A stretch of 64,000 bases of DNA from Lentibacillus sp. CBA3610 (GCF_013373365.1 NZ_CP035925.1:3410001-3474000), one strand, 5' to 3'. Shown: positions 26,334 to 34,863, numbered from the stretch's first letter. Made by a program: numbers and translations. Notes: generated from the sequence alone by a model not told the origin.

Positions 26334-26690
26334 TCTGGACAATTTATTAAGAATCTTTTTACGATAAAATGGAAACTTTGGATTGCGGTGCAGTTTTCGT
26401 TTTTCAACAAGTTCATCGACTCGTCTGTTTTTCTTGGCCCCTTTTTTATATTCCTCATCGGTTGCATATGTCATTAAATCATGATCGTTTATATCCTTAC
26501 CGCTTTTTTTGGCGTTATCTTCTTCTGGTACAAAGCCGGCATTTTTTAAAATTTTATAAGCCTGATTTAATTCCGGGGACAGGCCTGGGAGTTCGTCGCG
26601 TACGTTAAGCTTTTTTCCTCTTCCCGGCAGATTGTCAAAGTCGCCGTTTTCGATGGATTCTTTTATTTTGTCTTCAACGATCAGGTACAT
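26331..26690 (-). CDS. DUF1992 / DnaJ-homologue subfamily C member 28 domain protein
   Basis: A 119-residue protein whose core VEDKIKESIENGDFDNLPGR-GKKL and LPGLSPELNQAYKILKNAGF match the conserved domain found in bacterial DUF1992 proteins and in DNAJC28. No J-domain is present. The start is ATG at 26690 with GGAGGG 5 bases upstream. Function is unknown. The C-terminus is basic (KKILNKLSR). Confidence 0.85.
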   Translation of the reverse strand: MYLIVEDKIKESIENGDFDNLPGRGKKLNVRDELPGLSPELNQAYKILKNAGFVPEEDNAKKSGKDINDHDLMTYATDEEYKKGAKKNRRVDELVEKRKLHRNPKFPFYRKKILNKLSR

Positions 26691-26791
26691 GTTATCCCTC
26701 CTAATGTATATTGTATTGAAATTTTTCTGTCTTATCAACGTATTTTACTCATACACTCACTATAGAATAACAAAGCCACGAGGAGAAGCTT

Positions 26792-27013
26792 ATGATTCGC
26801 ACTGGTATTATCCTTATGCTATTAGCCACTTTAATATATATTTTATCATTCACCTTTTCTTTTTTCGCAAATAATCTTATATACAATTTTTTACTGGTGA
26901 TCAGTTCTATGTTGGCTGGTGGGTTAGGAACGTTGTTAGTGTTCATCGGAGTTTTGCAAGACAGGATTAAAGCTAAGAGGGAGGAAGATCAAGATGATGT
27001 TAGCCAATACTGA
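26792..27013 (+). CDS. Small two-helix membrane protein
   Basis: A 73-residue protein with two transmembrane helices (about 4-25 and 32-53) and a charged cytoplasmic tail (DRIKAKREEDQDDVSQY). It overlaps the next gene by 20 bases, so the two are probably co-translated. GAGGAG lies before the ATG. Not recognised; its partner is a UPF0145 protein, hinting at a membrane-tethered pair. Confidence 0.7.
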   Translation: MIRTGIILMLLATLIYILSFTFSFFANNLIYNFLLVISSMLAGGLGTLLVFIGVLQDRIKAKREEDQDDVSQY

Positions 27014-27317
27014 AACTATTCCCGGATATGAAATTACCGAGTTCAAAGGATTGGCCAGAGGAAATGTCGTCCGGGCCAAAAATATTGGAAAGGACATTGT
27101 TGCCGGACTCAGGAATGTCGTTGGCGGAGAGGTGACAGAGTATACCGAAATGCTGACAGAATCAAGGCAGCGGGCGATTCAGCGGATGGTTCAGCACGCT
27201 GAGGAGTTAGGGGCAGATGCGGTGGTTAATATCCGTTTTGTAACGTCTCAGGTGGCAAGCGGAGCAGCAGAGCTTTTAGCGTATGGCACAGCCGTTAAGG
27301 TTCAAAAAGTGCAATAG
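26994..27317 (+). CDS. UPF0145 (YbjQ) family protein
   Basis: A 107-residue protein of the YbjQ/UPF0145 family, annotated as a heavy-metal-binding-like domain: GYEITEFKGLARGNVVRAKN at the start, RAIQRMVQHAEELGADAVVN in the middle and a YGTAVKV end. It forms small pentameric or decameric rings in structural relatives, but the role is unknown. It overlaps the preceding membrane gene and is followed by a terminator. Two ATGs (26994, 26997) are possible starts. Confidence 0.88.
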   Translation: MMLANTETIPGYEITEFKGLARGNVVRAKNIGKDIVAGLRNVVGGEVTEYTEMLTESRQRAIQRMVQHAEELGADAVVNIRFVTSQVASGAAELLAYGTAVKVQKVQ

Positions 27318-27331
27318 GCTTAATAAAGAGA

Positions 27332-27366
27332 TGAGAGGTATCGTGAACGTTGCGATACCTCTTTCA
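27332..27366. terminator. Terminator after the UPF0145 gene
   Basis: GAGAGGTATCG / CGATACCTCTTTC with a 9-base loop; also able to serve the convergent gene at 27379. Confidence 0.8.
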
Positions 27367-27378
27367 TGATTATAAAAT

Positions 27379-27597
27379 TCATAAATTACGGTTAAGCTGT
27401 TCTATTTCTTCCTCAGCCATAACCTCATTGGCAGCTTCCAATTTTTTATGCTCATCAACCGAATCGCCGGTGTCATCATCCTCTTTTTTTAATGGATGCT
27501 GGGTATTAAGTCCATCCGTTACGCTTAATTCGCCGTCCTGATTTGCTTGTGTGCGCTTTTTAAACGTTTTTTTGCCTTGCTTTTTCAAGTTACTCAC
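27379..27597 (-). CDS. Small hydrophilic hypothetical protein
   Basis: About 69-72 residues, basic at the N-terminus (LKKQGKKTFKKRTQ) and acidic at the C-terminus (KKEDDDTGDSVDE...MAEEEIEQL); likely disordered. The start is uncertain: GTG at 27597 or TTG at 27588, the latter better spaced from GAGGTGAG. Its codon pattern and position between a terminator and a divergent regulated promoter support a real gene. No family recognised. Confidence 0.5.
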   Translation of the reverse strand: MSNLKKQGKKTFKKRTQANQDGELSVTDGLNTQHPLKKEDDDTGDSVDEHKKLEAANEVMAEEEIEQLNRNL

Positions 27598-27642
27598 CTC
27601 AAAATTTAGCATTTGATATTATTCGGTAATTATCCATACCAT

Positions 27643-27670
27643 TGCATTACGATGTACATCGTATTACAAT
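27643..27670 (+). promoter_or_regulatory. padR promoter with palindromic operator
   Basis: TTGCAT (27643), 16-base spacer, TACAAT (27665). A perfect 16-bp palindrome TACGATGTACATCGTA (27648-27663) fills the spacer, placed so that a bound PadR dimer would block RNA polymerase. Confidence 0.75.
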
Positions 27671-27691
27671 AGTGAAAAGAGGTGAGATTAG

Positions 27692-28015
27692 ATGGACCGT
27701 GAAATCATGAAGGGCAGCATTGATATTTTGCTCCTTAATCTGCTGAATGAAAGCGATATGTATGGCTATGAAATGGTCAAAGTGCTGAAGGAAAAGAGTG
27801 AACAATTGTATAACATGGGGGAAGGGACATTGTATCCAGCGTTGAAGCGGATGGAGAAAAAAGGATGGCTCACATCGTATTGGTTTGAAACGAATCATGG
27901 ACGGCGTAAGTATTACCGCATTACGGATGACGGAAAGGCTGAGTTGGCAAAGAAACTGGAAGAATGGAACAATGTTCATAACCTGATTACAAAAACGTCG
28001 GGAGATTTATCATGA
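27692..28015 (+). CDS. PadR-family transcriptional regulator
   Basis: A 107-residue winged-helix repressor: GSIDILLLNLLNESDMYGYEM, then GEGTLYPALKRMEKKGWLTS (recognition helix) and GRRKYYRITDDG (wing). It lacks the long C-terminal dimer arm of PadR subfamily 1, so it is the short type common before membrane-protein operons. It overlaps the following gene by 4 bases and has a palindromic operator in its promoter, so autoregulation is likely. Confidence 0.9.
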   Translation: MDREIMKGSIDILLLNLLNESDMYGYEMVKVLKEKSEQLYNMGEGTLYPALKRMEKKGWLTSYWFETNHGRRKYYRITDDGKAELAKKLEEWNNVHNLITKTSGDLS

Positions 28016-28884
28016 CGCGAATTGAAAAACATGTTGAAAAGATTTTGGAGCAAATGCAAAGTCCCGACGATGAACGGGAGGAAATACGGGAAGAACTTAT
28101 TGGCCATTTGGAAGAGGCAAAATGGCAATATATTGATGATGGCTTGACGGAAAAAGAGGCTGAAAAACAGGTGCTGGAGGAATTTGGTGCGGCAGATGTT
28201 GTAGGCCATCAGCTGCAGGAATCAATGTACCCATACCAGCGCGGTCTGCTATATGTGATTGGGATAGGGACGATATTATTTGGTGTTATATTTTATTTAA
28301 TCTCGGCATTTTTCCTTCATAACCCAATTCCCGTCTGGCTGACTATTCAGCTTTTGACAGGCGGAACGGTTACGCTGGCTGCTATTAACATTTCGGTTGT
28401 CGGGCGTTATGCTTATGTACTTAATATCGCGTTGCTTGTCAATGTTATCTGGAACGGTATTAATCTGGCAATGATGGAAGGAACACCTCAATGGCAGGCG
28501 ATTAGCTTCAGCATTTACCTCTTGATTCTGATTGGCTTGGGACTTACAGCTGTTATACGAAATTCTTATTATTCGAGTGGCTCGACTGAAAACAAGCCGC
28601 AAAAGCGCGTACGTATACTGTTTAGTTATATCGTTAATTTATTGTTTGGATTGGCTGTTACAGGTATCAGTCTGTTTTTCCTGTGGGCTACGCTTGCTTT
28701 TTCCGTGCGCCCTTTAGAAGCGACAGCCATTATTCTGACGATAAGTCCCATTATTATTTGGCTTATTGCCTATAAGTTCCAAATGGGTTACATTTCAAAG
28801 AAGCCCTTGTTAGCACTATTAACCGGGCTTGGTATTTCTGTGTTGTCGATCATAATTCCGTTAATAATTCTTCGTTTGTCTTGA
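28012..28884 (+). CDS. HAAS-domain membrane protein (DUF1700-like)
   Basis: A 290-residue protein. The first 75 residues are the HAAS helical bundle (REEIREELIGHLEEAKWQYI, LTEKEAEKQVLEEFGAADVV), the domain that typically follows PadR repressors and links them to membrane proteins. The rest has about eight hydrophobic helices from residue 83 to the end. It is translationally coupled to padR (ATGA overlap). The function of such proteins is unknown; envelope-stress sensing is a guess. Confidence 0.82.
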   Translation: MTRIEKHVEKILEQMQSPDDEREEIREELIGHLEEAKWQYIDDGLTEKEAEKQVLEEFGAADVVGHQLQESMYPYQRGLLYVIGIGTILFGVIFYLISAFFLHNPIPVWLTIQLLTGGTVTLAAINISVVGRYAYVLNIALLVNVIWNGINLAMMEGTPQWQAISFSIYLLILIGLGLTAVIRNSYYSSGSTENKPQKRVRILFSYIVNLLFGLAVTGISLFFLWATLAFSVRPLEATAIILTISPIIIWLIAYKFQMGYISKKPLLALLTGLGISVLSIIIPLIILRLS

Positions 28885-28900
28885 GGGAGGCCTTAATTTG

Positions 28901-29935
28901 ATGTCACGCAAAATGAAAAATATCAGCTTTATCGGCGGGGTGGTTTTTTTATTCCTCCTGCTTTGGGGAGCGGGTTCACTAGCTGACGCGCCTGATGGTT
29001 TTTCCGGATTTGGCCAATCGACTGATATATCACTGGATGATAATGAACTCGTTTTTTCGTATTATCACAATGATGATGCAGCCCTGTATACCGTTCCTGT
29101 CAGTGGCGGAGAGGCTGAACTTTTGGCAAAACCGGATGAAGGCAAGTCATTTCTGAATCCGACATTCTCCCCGGATGGTGAAACAATTGTATTTGTCGAA
29201 CAATGGGTGGAAGAAACGGAAGAGGACGAGCGGCAATACAGCCAGTTACGTATGCTGGATAAGTCCAGTCAAACGGTTGAAACACTTATGAACACGAGCG
29301 ATTATATAACAGAAGCTGCATTCGCGCCTGATGGCGAATCATTATACTTTCTAAAAGCAAGTGTTTATCAAAATTATTCACCTATTGCATCCGAGCGGCC
29401 GCATGATTTCGATATTTTCCGGATGGATCTTGAGTCGGGGGAAACTGAACAGATAACAGACAAACAAGCATACAGTATGTCATCGCTTGAGGTGACACCT
29501 GACGGCAAACAACTGATGTATGTAACCAATGATGGTCAGGATCAGCTTGTTTTACATTCACTTGACGATGGAACTGAAGAAACAATCGTGCCAGAAGGTG
29601 ACTTTGCATCCAAAGCACCAATCATCTCGTCACCGACAATATCCCCGGATGGCACGTACGTTGTGTTCTCCGATGTGGCTGCGACCGATGAAAATAACAC
29701 GTTTGTTTATGAGGCTTTTCGTATGGATCTTGACACAAAACAGGCCGAACAGTTAACGTCATTTTATGAATACGTATCTGACCCCGTCTTTTTACATGAA
29801 CAGGAGAAGCTGATCGTGACAGTTGATAAAAATTTTGCCGGGGCTGATCCGGACTACAGCTATTGGCAAATCAGCGCAGATGGGGAAGAACGCAACCGGG
29901 TGACAATTGAGATGCCTGAGGAAAATGAATCTTAG
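28901..29935 (+). CDS. Exported TolB/PD40 beta-propeller protein
   Basis: A 344-residue protein with a signal peptide (about 8-26, ISFIGGVVFLFLLLWGAGSLADA) and at least four PD40/WD40-like blades, each marked by F-S/A-P-D-G-E/T (FSPDGETIVF, FAPDGESLYF, VTPDGKQLMY, ISPDGTYVVF). Such propellers bind partners outside the membrane. It is third in the padR operon, 16 bases after the HAAS gene. A TTG at 28898 is an alternative start. Strongly acidic composition suits a halophile. Confidence 0.82.
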   Translation: MSRKMKNISFIGGVVFLFLLLWGAGSLADAPDGFSGFGQSTDISLDDNELVFSYYHNDDAALYTVPVSGGEAELLAKPDEGKSFLNPTFSPDGETIVFVEQWVEETEEDERQYSQLRMLDKSSQTVETLMNTSDYITEAAFAPDGESLYFLKASVYQNYSPIASERPHDFDIFRMDLESGETEQITDKQAYSMSSLEVTPDGKQLMYVTNDGQDQLVLHSLDDGTEETIVPEGDFASKAPIISSPTISPDGTYVVFSDVAATDENNTFVYEAFRMDLDTKQAEQLTSFYEYVSDPVFLHEQEKLIVTVDKNFAGADPDYSYWQISADGEERNRVTIEMPEENES

Positions 29936-29962
29936 TAAGGGCTTCGGTGCCTCATATGACTT

Positions 29963-29998
29963 TAAAAGTCGTATTTCCAGGGGCGAAATACGGCTTAA
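29963..29998. terminator. Bidirectional terminator
   Basis: AAAAGTCGTATTTC / GAAATACGGCTTAAAA between the convergent TolB-like and DsbA-like genes. Confidence 0.75.
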
Positions 29999-30024
29999 AA
30001 TCAATATGAATTGTGTTATTATTT

Positions 30025-30948
30025 TTATCGTTTCACAAAATACCTTTCATCAAGTATTTCTTTCACATCATAAGCACCAGATGCGAGTTCTTCTTCAGCA
30101 AAATCGGTAACGTCTGGTTGTTCAAGGTCATACATCACTTCAATTTCTTTTGAAAACAGCAGTTCTTCTTGTTCAAGCAGCTTTGAAAGCTTCGGTTGCT
30201 GATTAGGTTCGAGCTCATCTTTATCCATGACCTGCTTCAGCCCGGAAATATAGAATTCAAGTGGGCGGCCGCCAACAATTTTCACGCCTTGATTGTCTTC
30301 GTTCACCATGATGATGGTTGGAAAGCCTCTGGCGCCAAGGTTCGCAGCAAGTTTGAAATCCTCATTTAATAATTCTTCACCCTGTTGTGATTCGGCTTCA
30401 TTGACAATCCATTCGCCATCAAGTCCCAGCTTATTGACGATTTCAATTAAAACATTTTTTTCTGCAATATTTTGATTGAAAGGGAAAACGGCTTCTCTCA
30501 CACGTCGTAAGAAAACATCAGCTAAAGCTTCATTTTGTTGTTGAATGACTTTAAATACACGGGAAGGCGGATAAGACGAGTGAATAGGGTTGTCATACCA
30601 GAGTGTACCATCAATCGGCATGCGTGTTTGCTCACCGACTTCCCTCCAATGCCCTGCGACATCAGCTGGTCCTGAGATGCCATTTGCTGGATCAACCGGG
30701 CCATCACCCCATTTTTCGAGTAGCCCGCCCATTACTGCCTTAACGTTAAAATAATCACCATACTGCTCTGTGAAGCGGCGTAAAACCGGTTCCAGCGCCC
30801 AGCAGTGTGAACAAATCGGATCTGTCACATAATAAAGATCGACTGTCTTCTTTGGCTTGCTCAAATCAATCACCTGCATGTCATCTTCCCCTGCAGGCCC
30901 GCACACGCCTGTTTCCGGATTGCATACCATGTTGTTGTTATGTTCCAT
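30025..30948 (-). CDS. DsbA-family protein, SpxH/YjbH-like
   Basis: A 307-residue cytoplasmic thioredoxin-fold protein. The active-site region DLYYVTDPICSHCWALEPVL (CxxC at about 46-49) and the WALEPV follow-on match YjbH/SpxH, the adaptor that presents Spx to ClpXP, as well as FrnE-type DsbA proteins. A helical insertion and cis-Pro loop (GFPTII near 205) are present. The N-terminus has an extra CNPETGVCGP segment with two more cysteines, unusual for YjbH. It begins immediately after the HxlR stop, so the two are coupled. FrnE-like polyketide/isomerase DsbA is the alternative. Confidence 0.75.
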   Translation of the reverse strand: MEHNNNMVCNPETGVCGPAGEDDMQVIDLSKPKKTVDLYYVTDPICSHCWALEPVLRRFTEQYGDYFNVKAVMGGLLEKWGDGPVDPANGISGPADVAGHWREVGEQTRMPIDGTLWYDNPIHSSYPPSRVFKVIQQQNEALADVFLRRVREAVFPFNQNIAEKNVLIEIVNKLGLDGEWIVNEAESQQGEELLNEDFKLAANLGARGFPTIIMVNEDNQGVKIVGGRPLEFYISGLKQVMDKDELEPNQQPKLSKLLEQEELLFSKEIEVMYDLEQPDVTDFAEEELASGAYDVKEILDERYFVKR

Positions 30949-31302
30949 TTAATGATCCCCGCTTTCCAATGAAATGTTTTCTTCCACATTTAAATGTTTT
31001 TTTGCCCATTCCTGAATTGGTTTCAGACTATTGGCAAGGTCGGTGCCTTTTTGCGTTAATGAATAAGTGATTACAACCGAGGGGTCGCTTGTAACGTTCT
31101 TATCAATCAGCCCGGATTCATTAAGCTCGGTCAGCTTGATGGACAGTGATCTGGGTGTGATGCCGGATAAATCCCGTTTAATATCCGAGAAATGTGCTGT
31201 TTTGTTTTGACATAACGATAAATAATGTATGATCTGCCCATTCCACTTTTTGCCGATAATATCAAAAGAAGCCTCAATATAAGGACAAACCTTTGTGTTC
31301 AT
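30949..31302 (-). CDS. HxlR-family redox-type regulator (YodB/HypR-like)
   Basis: A 117-residue winged-helix regulator: CPYIEASFDIIGKKWNGQII, SDIKRDLSGITPRSLSIKL (recognition) and YSLTQKG (wing). The Cys near residue 6 (KVCPYIE) is where YodB, CatR and HypR carry the cysteine that senses quinones, diamide or hypochlorite. The stop codon abuts the DsbA-like ATG. Two flavin reductases are encoded divergently just upstream, the usual YodB-type targets, so a thiol-stress role is likely. Start at ATG 31302. Confidence 0.83.
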   Translation of the reverse strand: MNTKVCPYIEASFDIIGKKWNGQIIHYLSLCQNKTAHFSDIKRDLSGITPRSLSIKLTELNESGLIDKNVTSDPSVVITYSLTQKGTDLANSLKPIQEWAKKHLNVEENISLESGDH

Positions 31303-31333
31303 TTGCAACACCTCTTATAAGAGATTTTATCAT

Positions 31334-31364
31334 GTATAAAAAATAAATCAAGTATAAAAAATAT
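31334..31364. promoter_or_regulatory. Direct repeat upstream of hxlR, possible operator
   Basis: GTATAAAAAATA occurs at 31334 and 31352, an 18-base period, in the AT-rich space between the divergent hxlR and flavin reductase genes. Candidate operator; binding unproven. Confidence 0.35.
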
Positions 31365-31491
31365 ATTAAAAAGGTTTCTTCCAGTTCAATTAGATGTATT
31401 GTTTAAGTATTTTGTGTAAAATAGCATTAAAGAAAATTAAAATGGATTGAGCAATTCGCTTATACGTGGACGTTTTAAGGGGGCATATATT

Positions 31492-32059
31492 TTGAAAGTT
31501 GTTGGCATAGCAGGATCTGTTGTCGGTTCGAAAACACGTATTGCCGTTGAACAGATTTTTAAATAAAGTTCGTGAAGATCATCAGGAGATTGAAACGGAG
31601 CTAGTTGATTTAGGAGAATATGAGCTTGTTTTCAGTGACGGCCGGGATTATCGCGATTACAGCGGAGATACAAAATCGGTATTGGAAACAATCATGTCAG
31701 CGGATGCTTACATTATTGGAACACCGATTTTTCAGGCGTCCATACCGGGATCGTTGAAAAACCTTTTTGATCTGCTTCCTAATGAGGCTTTCAGAGATAA
31801 AGTTGCCGGTATTGTTGCAACAGCGGGTTCTTCTAAACACTACTTAGTGCCCGAGCATCAGCTTAAACCAATTTTGTCCTATATGAAAGCTGTTATTATA
31901 GCAAAGTATGTGTTTGTGGAAGAAAAAAGCTACTACCAGAAGGAAATTGTGGATGATGATGCGATCTTCAGATTGAACAGACTTGCCGATGATCTTATCC
32001 ATGGGGTTAATGTGTTCAGTGAGATTCAAAAGGAAAAAGATTCGGCATTTCCATTTTAA
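31492..32059 (+). pseudogene. NADPH-dependent FMN reductase, single-base frameshift
   Basis: A flavodoxin-fold reductase. TTG at 31492, behind GGGGG, opens LKVVGIAGSVVGSKTRIAVE, the phosphate-binding loop of the family. An extra T in the T5 run at about 31556-31560 causes a stop (31564-31566). The rest (LNKVREDHQEIETELVDLGE ... IIGTPIFQASIPGSLKNLFDLLP) continues in the next frame to 32059. Removing one T restores a 188-residue protein of normal length. The TPIFQASIPGSLK block is the flavin ring loop. Divergent from the HxlR regulator. Confidence 0.85.
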
Positions 32060-32067
32060 TAAAACGG

Positions 32068-32112
32068 GAAATAAAGTTGTGCAATGGCAACCGTTTTGCA
32101 TAACTTTATTTC
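32068..32112 (+). terminator. Long hairpin after the flavin reductase
   Basis: GAAATAAAGTT-TGCAA / TTGCA-AACTTTATTTC, about 16 paired bases; no clean T-run, so terminator function is likely but not certain. Confidence 0.55.
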
Positions 32113-32236
32113 GTGTATATAGTGTATGAACATAATGGTATCGTGGTTACTTTTTATAAGTTTGTTATAAATTTAAAGCAAATGAATTGAATATAAATGT
32201 GATTGATGATAAGATGCTTTTGTTCAATTAAAATAA

Positions 32237-32258
32237 TGAATTCAGATAATATGAATTC
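32237..32258 (+). promoter_or_regulatory. 15-bp-phased TGAATTC repeat, possible MhqR-type operator
   Basis: TGAATTC occurs at 32237 and 32252 (15-base period), 28 bases before the second flavin reductase. The mhqR promoter region has TTGAATTTAA twice with the same 15-base period (50721, 50736). Confidence 0.4.
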
Positions 32259-32285
32259 AAAACATCTTAGTATAGGGGGATAAAC

Positions 32286-32867
32286 ATGTTAAATATAGGT
32301 ATTATTTTAGGCAGTGTCCGAGAAGGCCGTAATGCGGAGGCTGTTACGAATTGGATTCATGATTTTGCAGCTAAACGCAATGATGATGCGGCATATGAAG
32401 TTGTGGACCTTGCTGACTATCCTTTGCCAATGCTTGGTGCATCGTTACCTGAAGCACAGCAGGCAGAAGCGGAATCAGCCATCCAAGCATGGTCAGAAAA
32501 AATGGCTTCATTTGATGGTTATATAGTCGTCGCGCCGGAATATAATCATGCGGTAGGCGGTGCACTTAAAAACGCTCTGGATCACTTGAAACCGGAAGTT
32601 GCCAACAAAGCTGCCGGACTTGTTGGTTATGGCAGCCTGGGCGGTACTCGTGCACATGAGAACTTGCGTCTGATCTTCGGTGAGCTTCAGGTGGCGGATG
32701 TTCAAACAGCCGTTACATTCTCGCTAATGACCGACTTTGAAAACTTCAGCGTGTTCAAACCTGCCGACTATCATGCAGATAATGCAAATAAAATGCTGGA
32801 TCAGGTTATAGCCTGGAGTGGTGCACTGAAACAAGTACGTGAAAATGCAGAAGCTGTAACAACCTAA
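32286..32867 (+). CDS. NAD(P)H-dependent FMN reductase / azoreductase
   Basis: A 193-residue flavodoxin-like reductase. IILGSVREGRNAEAV is the FMN phosphate loop and VVAPEYNHAVGGALKNALDHL the flavin-ring loop of the NADPH_FMN_red family (YhdA/AzoR type). It reduces flavins, azo dyes or quinones by two electrons, a detoxifying step. AGGGGGATAAAC precedes the ATG. Its promoter carries a motif resembling that at mhqR, suggesting a quinone-stress regulon with the mhqRD locus. Confidence 0.88.
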   Translation: MLNIGIILGSVREGRNAEAVTNWIHDFAAKRNDDAAYEVVDLADYPLPMLGASLPEAQQAEAESAIQAWSEKMASFDGYIVVAPEYNHAVGGALKNALDHLKPEVANKAAGLVGYGSLGGTRAHENLRLIFGELQVADVQTAVTFSLMTDFENFSVFKPADYHADNANKMLDQVIAWSGALKQVRENAEAVTT

Positions 32868-32880
32868 ATATAATAATTAC

Positions 32881-32915
32881 GGGAGATGCGCAAATAGTGC
32901 ATCTCCCGCATTTTT
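32881..32915 (+). terminator. Terminator after the FMN reductase
   Basis: GGGAGATGC / GCATCTCCC, 9-base loop, then GCATTTTT. Confidence 0.88.
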
Positions 32916-33118
32916 GCAGCCGTTTACTGAATTTCACAATTTCTGGTTGGGTTTGCCACTAAATATGGCTTGAAACTAGGTTGATCTAAATGAGTGCTGT
33001 AAATCGGGTCGGCTGGTGTTGCTGCAGACAGGCAATGTGAAAAAATCAATAAACCTGAGAATGCGGGTTCAGATATGTTATGCTATAACTAACATTTTTG
33101 AAGGAGACGTGTAAGCTG

Positions 33119-33808
33119 GTGAACATTCCAATCCTTTACGAAGACAATCATCTTCTTGTCGTGGAAAAGCCGGTTAATATACCTGTTCAGGAAGACAATA
33201 CAAGGGATAACGATTTATTGACGATGCTGAAAAACAATATCAAAATACGCTATCAGAAACCGGGCAATGTTTATTTGGCGCTTGTTCACCGGCTTGATCG
33301 GCCAGTTGGCGGGGTGATGGTGTTTGCCAAAACATCCAAGGCAGCCTCACGTCTCTCGGATGGGATACGCAGGGGAGCATTTGATAAGCGCTATTTAACT
33401 GTAGTGCGCGGCAGACCTTCAAAGGATAAAGCCATATTAGAGGATTTTTTGCTGAAAGATCACCGGGAAAACAAAGTGCATGTGGTTTCACCGAAAACTC
33501 AAAAAGCGAAAAAAGCGGTTTTAGATTATGAGGTGTATGGCACGGCGAATGGTTTGAGTTTATTACAGGTCAACCTGCACACGGGGAGGCCGCACCAGAT
33601 CCGTGTACAACTTGCGTCAGCCGGTTTTCCGATTTACGGCGATCAGAAATATGGGGAAAAGGTGAACAAGCCAGGTCAGCAGATAGCACTATGGTCGAAT
33701 GCTTTGGCGTTTGAACACCCGACGAAGAAGGATATGACGGAAAATGAATCCTTCCCGCCAGACGTGTATCCGTGGAATCTTTGGCCGAACTGTTGCAAAA
33801 GGAGCTGA
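33119..33808 (+). CDS. RluA-family pseudouridine synthase
   Basis: A 229-residue enzyme isomerising uridine in rRNA or tRNA. Motif I is HRLDRPVGGVMVFAKTSKAA with the catalytic Asp; motif II is KRYLTVVRGRP, and the C-terminal HTGRPHQIRVQLASAGFPIYGD is typical of RluA/RluD/YhcT. No N-terminal S4 domain is seen, so it is the short YhcT/RluA-like form. The start is GTG at 33119, 12 bases after AAGGAG; longer readings have no support. The stop overlaps the ribosome-site region of yjbQ. Confidence 0.87.
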   Translation: MNIPILYEDNHLLVVEKPVNIPVQEDNTRDNDLLTMLKNNIKIRYQKPGNVYLALVHRLDRPVGGVMVFAKTSKAASRLSDGIRRGAFDKRYLTVVRGRPSKDKAILEDFLLKDHRENKVHVVSPKTQKAKKAVLDYEVYGTANGLSLLQVNLHTGRPHQIRVQLASAGFPIYGDQKYGEKVNKPGQQIALWSNALAFEHPTKKDMTENESFPPDVYPWNLWPNCCKRS

Positions 33809-33813
33809 TAACA

Positions 33814-34221
33814 GTGGGAAAAACGTTACATACATTCACGATTTCAACAAATGAAAAGCAATCGTTTACGAATTTGGATGGCTACTTGGATGAGGCGCTG
33901 TCCGAGAGTGGTGTGCAGGATGGCATTATGGTTGTTTACTGCCCGCACACAACAGGAGCCATTACCATCAATGAAAATGCCGATCCAGATGTCAAAACGG
34001 ATCTGAAACGTGGATTGGATGAGACATTTCCGAATAAGCCGGATTATGTCCATATGGAAGGCAATTCTGACGGTCATATGAAGTCGTCTGTTGTTGGAGC
34101 AAGTGAGACACTGATTATTGCTGACGGCAGTCCTGTTCTGGGCACATGGCAAAGTGTCTATTTTTGCGAATTTGACGGACCAAGGACAAGGAAGGTTCAT
34201 GTGAAAGTTATAGAAGGTTGA
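33814..34221 (+). CDS. yjbQ: YjbQ family (UPF0047) protein
   Basis: A 135-residue protein with the family pattern MVVYCPHTTGAITINENADP, ETFPNKPDYVHMEGNSDGHM and TWQSVYFCEFDGPRTRKVHV. Conserved His and Glu line a putative metal site; E. coli YjbQ has weak thiamine-phosphate synthase activity, the only known function. Start: GTG at 33814, behind AAAAGGAG, 5 bases after the rluA-like stop, so the two genes are co-transcribed. Confidence 0.9.
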   Translation: MGKTLHTFTISTNEKQSFTNLDGYLDEALSESGVQDGIMVVYCPHTTGAITINENADPDVKTDLKRGLDETFPNKPDYVHMEGNSDGHMKSSVVGASETLIIADGSPVLGTWQSVYFCEFDGPRTRKVHVKVIEG

Positions 34222-34250
34222 CGCCGAATTGCTAAATTTTGTGAAGGGGC

Positions 34251-34279
34251 TTGAACTTGAACTGAACGTGAAGTATAAA
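34251..34279 (+). promoter_or_regulatory. Putative SigA promoter for ytxJ
   Basis: TTGAAC (34251-34256), 17-base spacer, TATAAA (34274-34279), followed within 20 bases by the ytxJ ribosome site AAGGAGG. Confidence 0.6.
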
Positions 34280-34297
34280 ATTTAAGGAGGCATCAAA

Positions 34298-34636
34298 ATG
34301 GTTGAATTAAAAGATTTAGAGTCAAAAGACGAATTGGTACAGGCGTGGGAACAGTCAAAGGAAAACCCGGTCCTTTTTTTCAAGCATAGTACCACTTGTC
34401 CTATCAGCGCAGAGGCGTTCAAACAGTATCAAACATATCTGGAATCAGCCGGGGATGACCTGGATGCTTATATGGTTAAGGTGATTGAGAACAGAGATAT
34501 ATCCAATCAGATTGCGGAAGAGACTGATGTTAAACATGAGTCGCCACAGATTTTTCTGATCCATAATAAAGAAGTGCTCTGGCATACCTCACATTCAAAG
34601 ATTACCAAAGATTCAATAAACGAGGCACTGCAATAA
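34298..34636 (+). CDS. ytxJ: Bacillithiol system redox-active protein YtxJ
   Basis: A 112-residue thioredoxin-fold monothiol protein with the signature FFKHSTTCPISAEAFKQY, whose TCPIS cysteine is the redox-active residue, and the cis-Pro region ESPQIFLI. YtxJ is thought to reduce bacillithiol-mixed disulfides, so the host probably makes bacillithiol. It fits the thiol-stress character of the region (HxlR, DsbA-like, flavin reductases). Own promoter and AAGGAGG ribosome site. Confidence 0.92.
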   Translation: MVELKDLESKDELVQAWEQSKENPVLFFKHSTTCPISAEAFKQYQTYLESAGDDLDAYMVKVIENRDISNQIAEETDVKHESPQIFLIHNKEVLWHTSHSKITKDSINEALQ

Positions 34637-34659
34637 TCGGTATAGACTAACAGCGGTAT

Positions 34660-34767
34660 TCACATTTTGCGCCAGTTTGTTAATTTGTAGGTTTTGAGGA
34701 ACAATCTCCCGGTTGCGTCTTTTATCCAGAGATCAAGCGTTGACCTGACCTTTTTATAATCTGCCAT
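34660..34767 (-). other. Possible 35-residue ORF
   Basis: ATG at 34767 preceded by GGGGGT 8 bases upstream; encodes MADYKKVRSTLDLWIKDATG and ends NWRKM. Too short to assign; it fills much of the space between ytxJ and the next gene. Confidence 0.25.
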
Positions 34768-34863
34768 GAGCGATACCCCCAATGTCCAAGTGCCATGTAT
34801 AATCCCATTCTTTTCAGCCACACTATAACTGTTACGAAAATAGGAAAGGATGGGTCTCATTAC

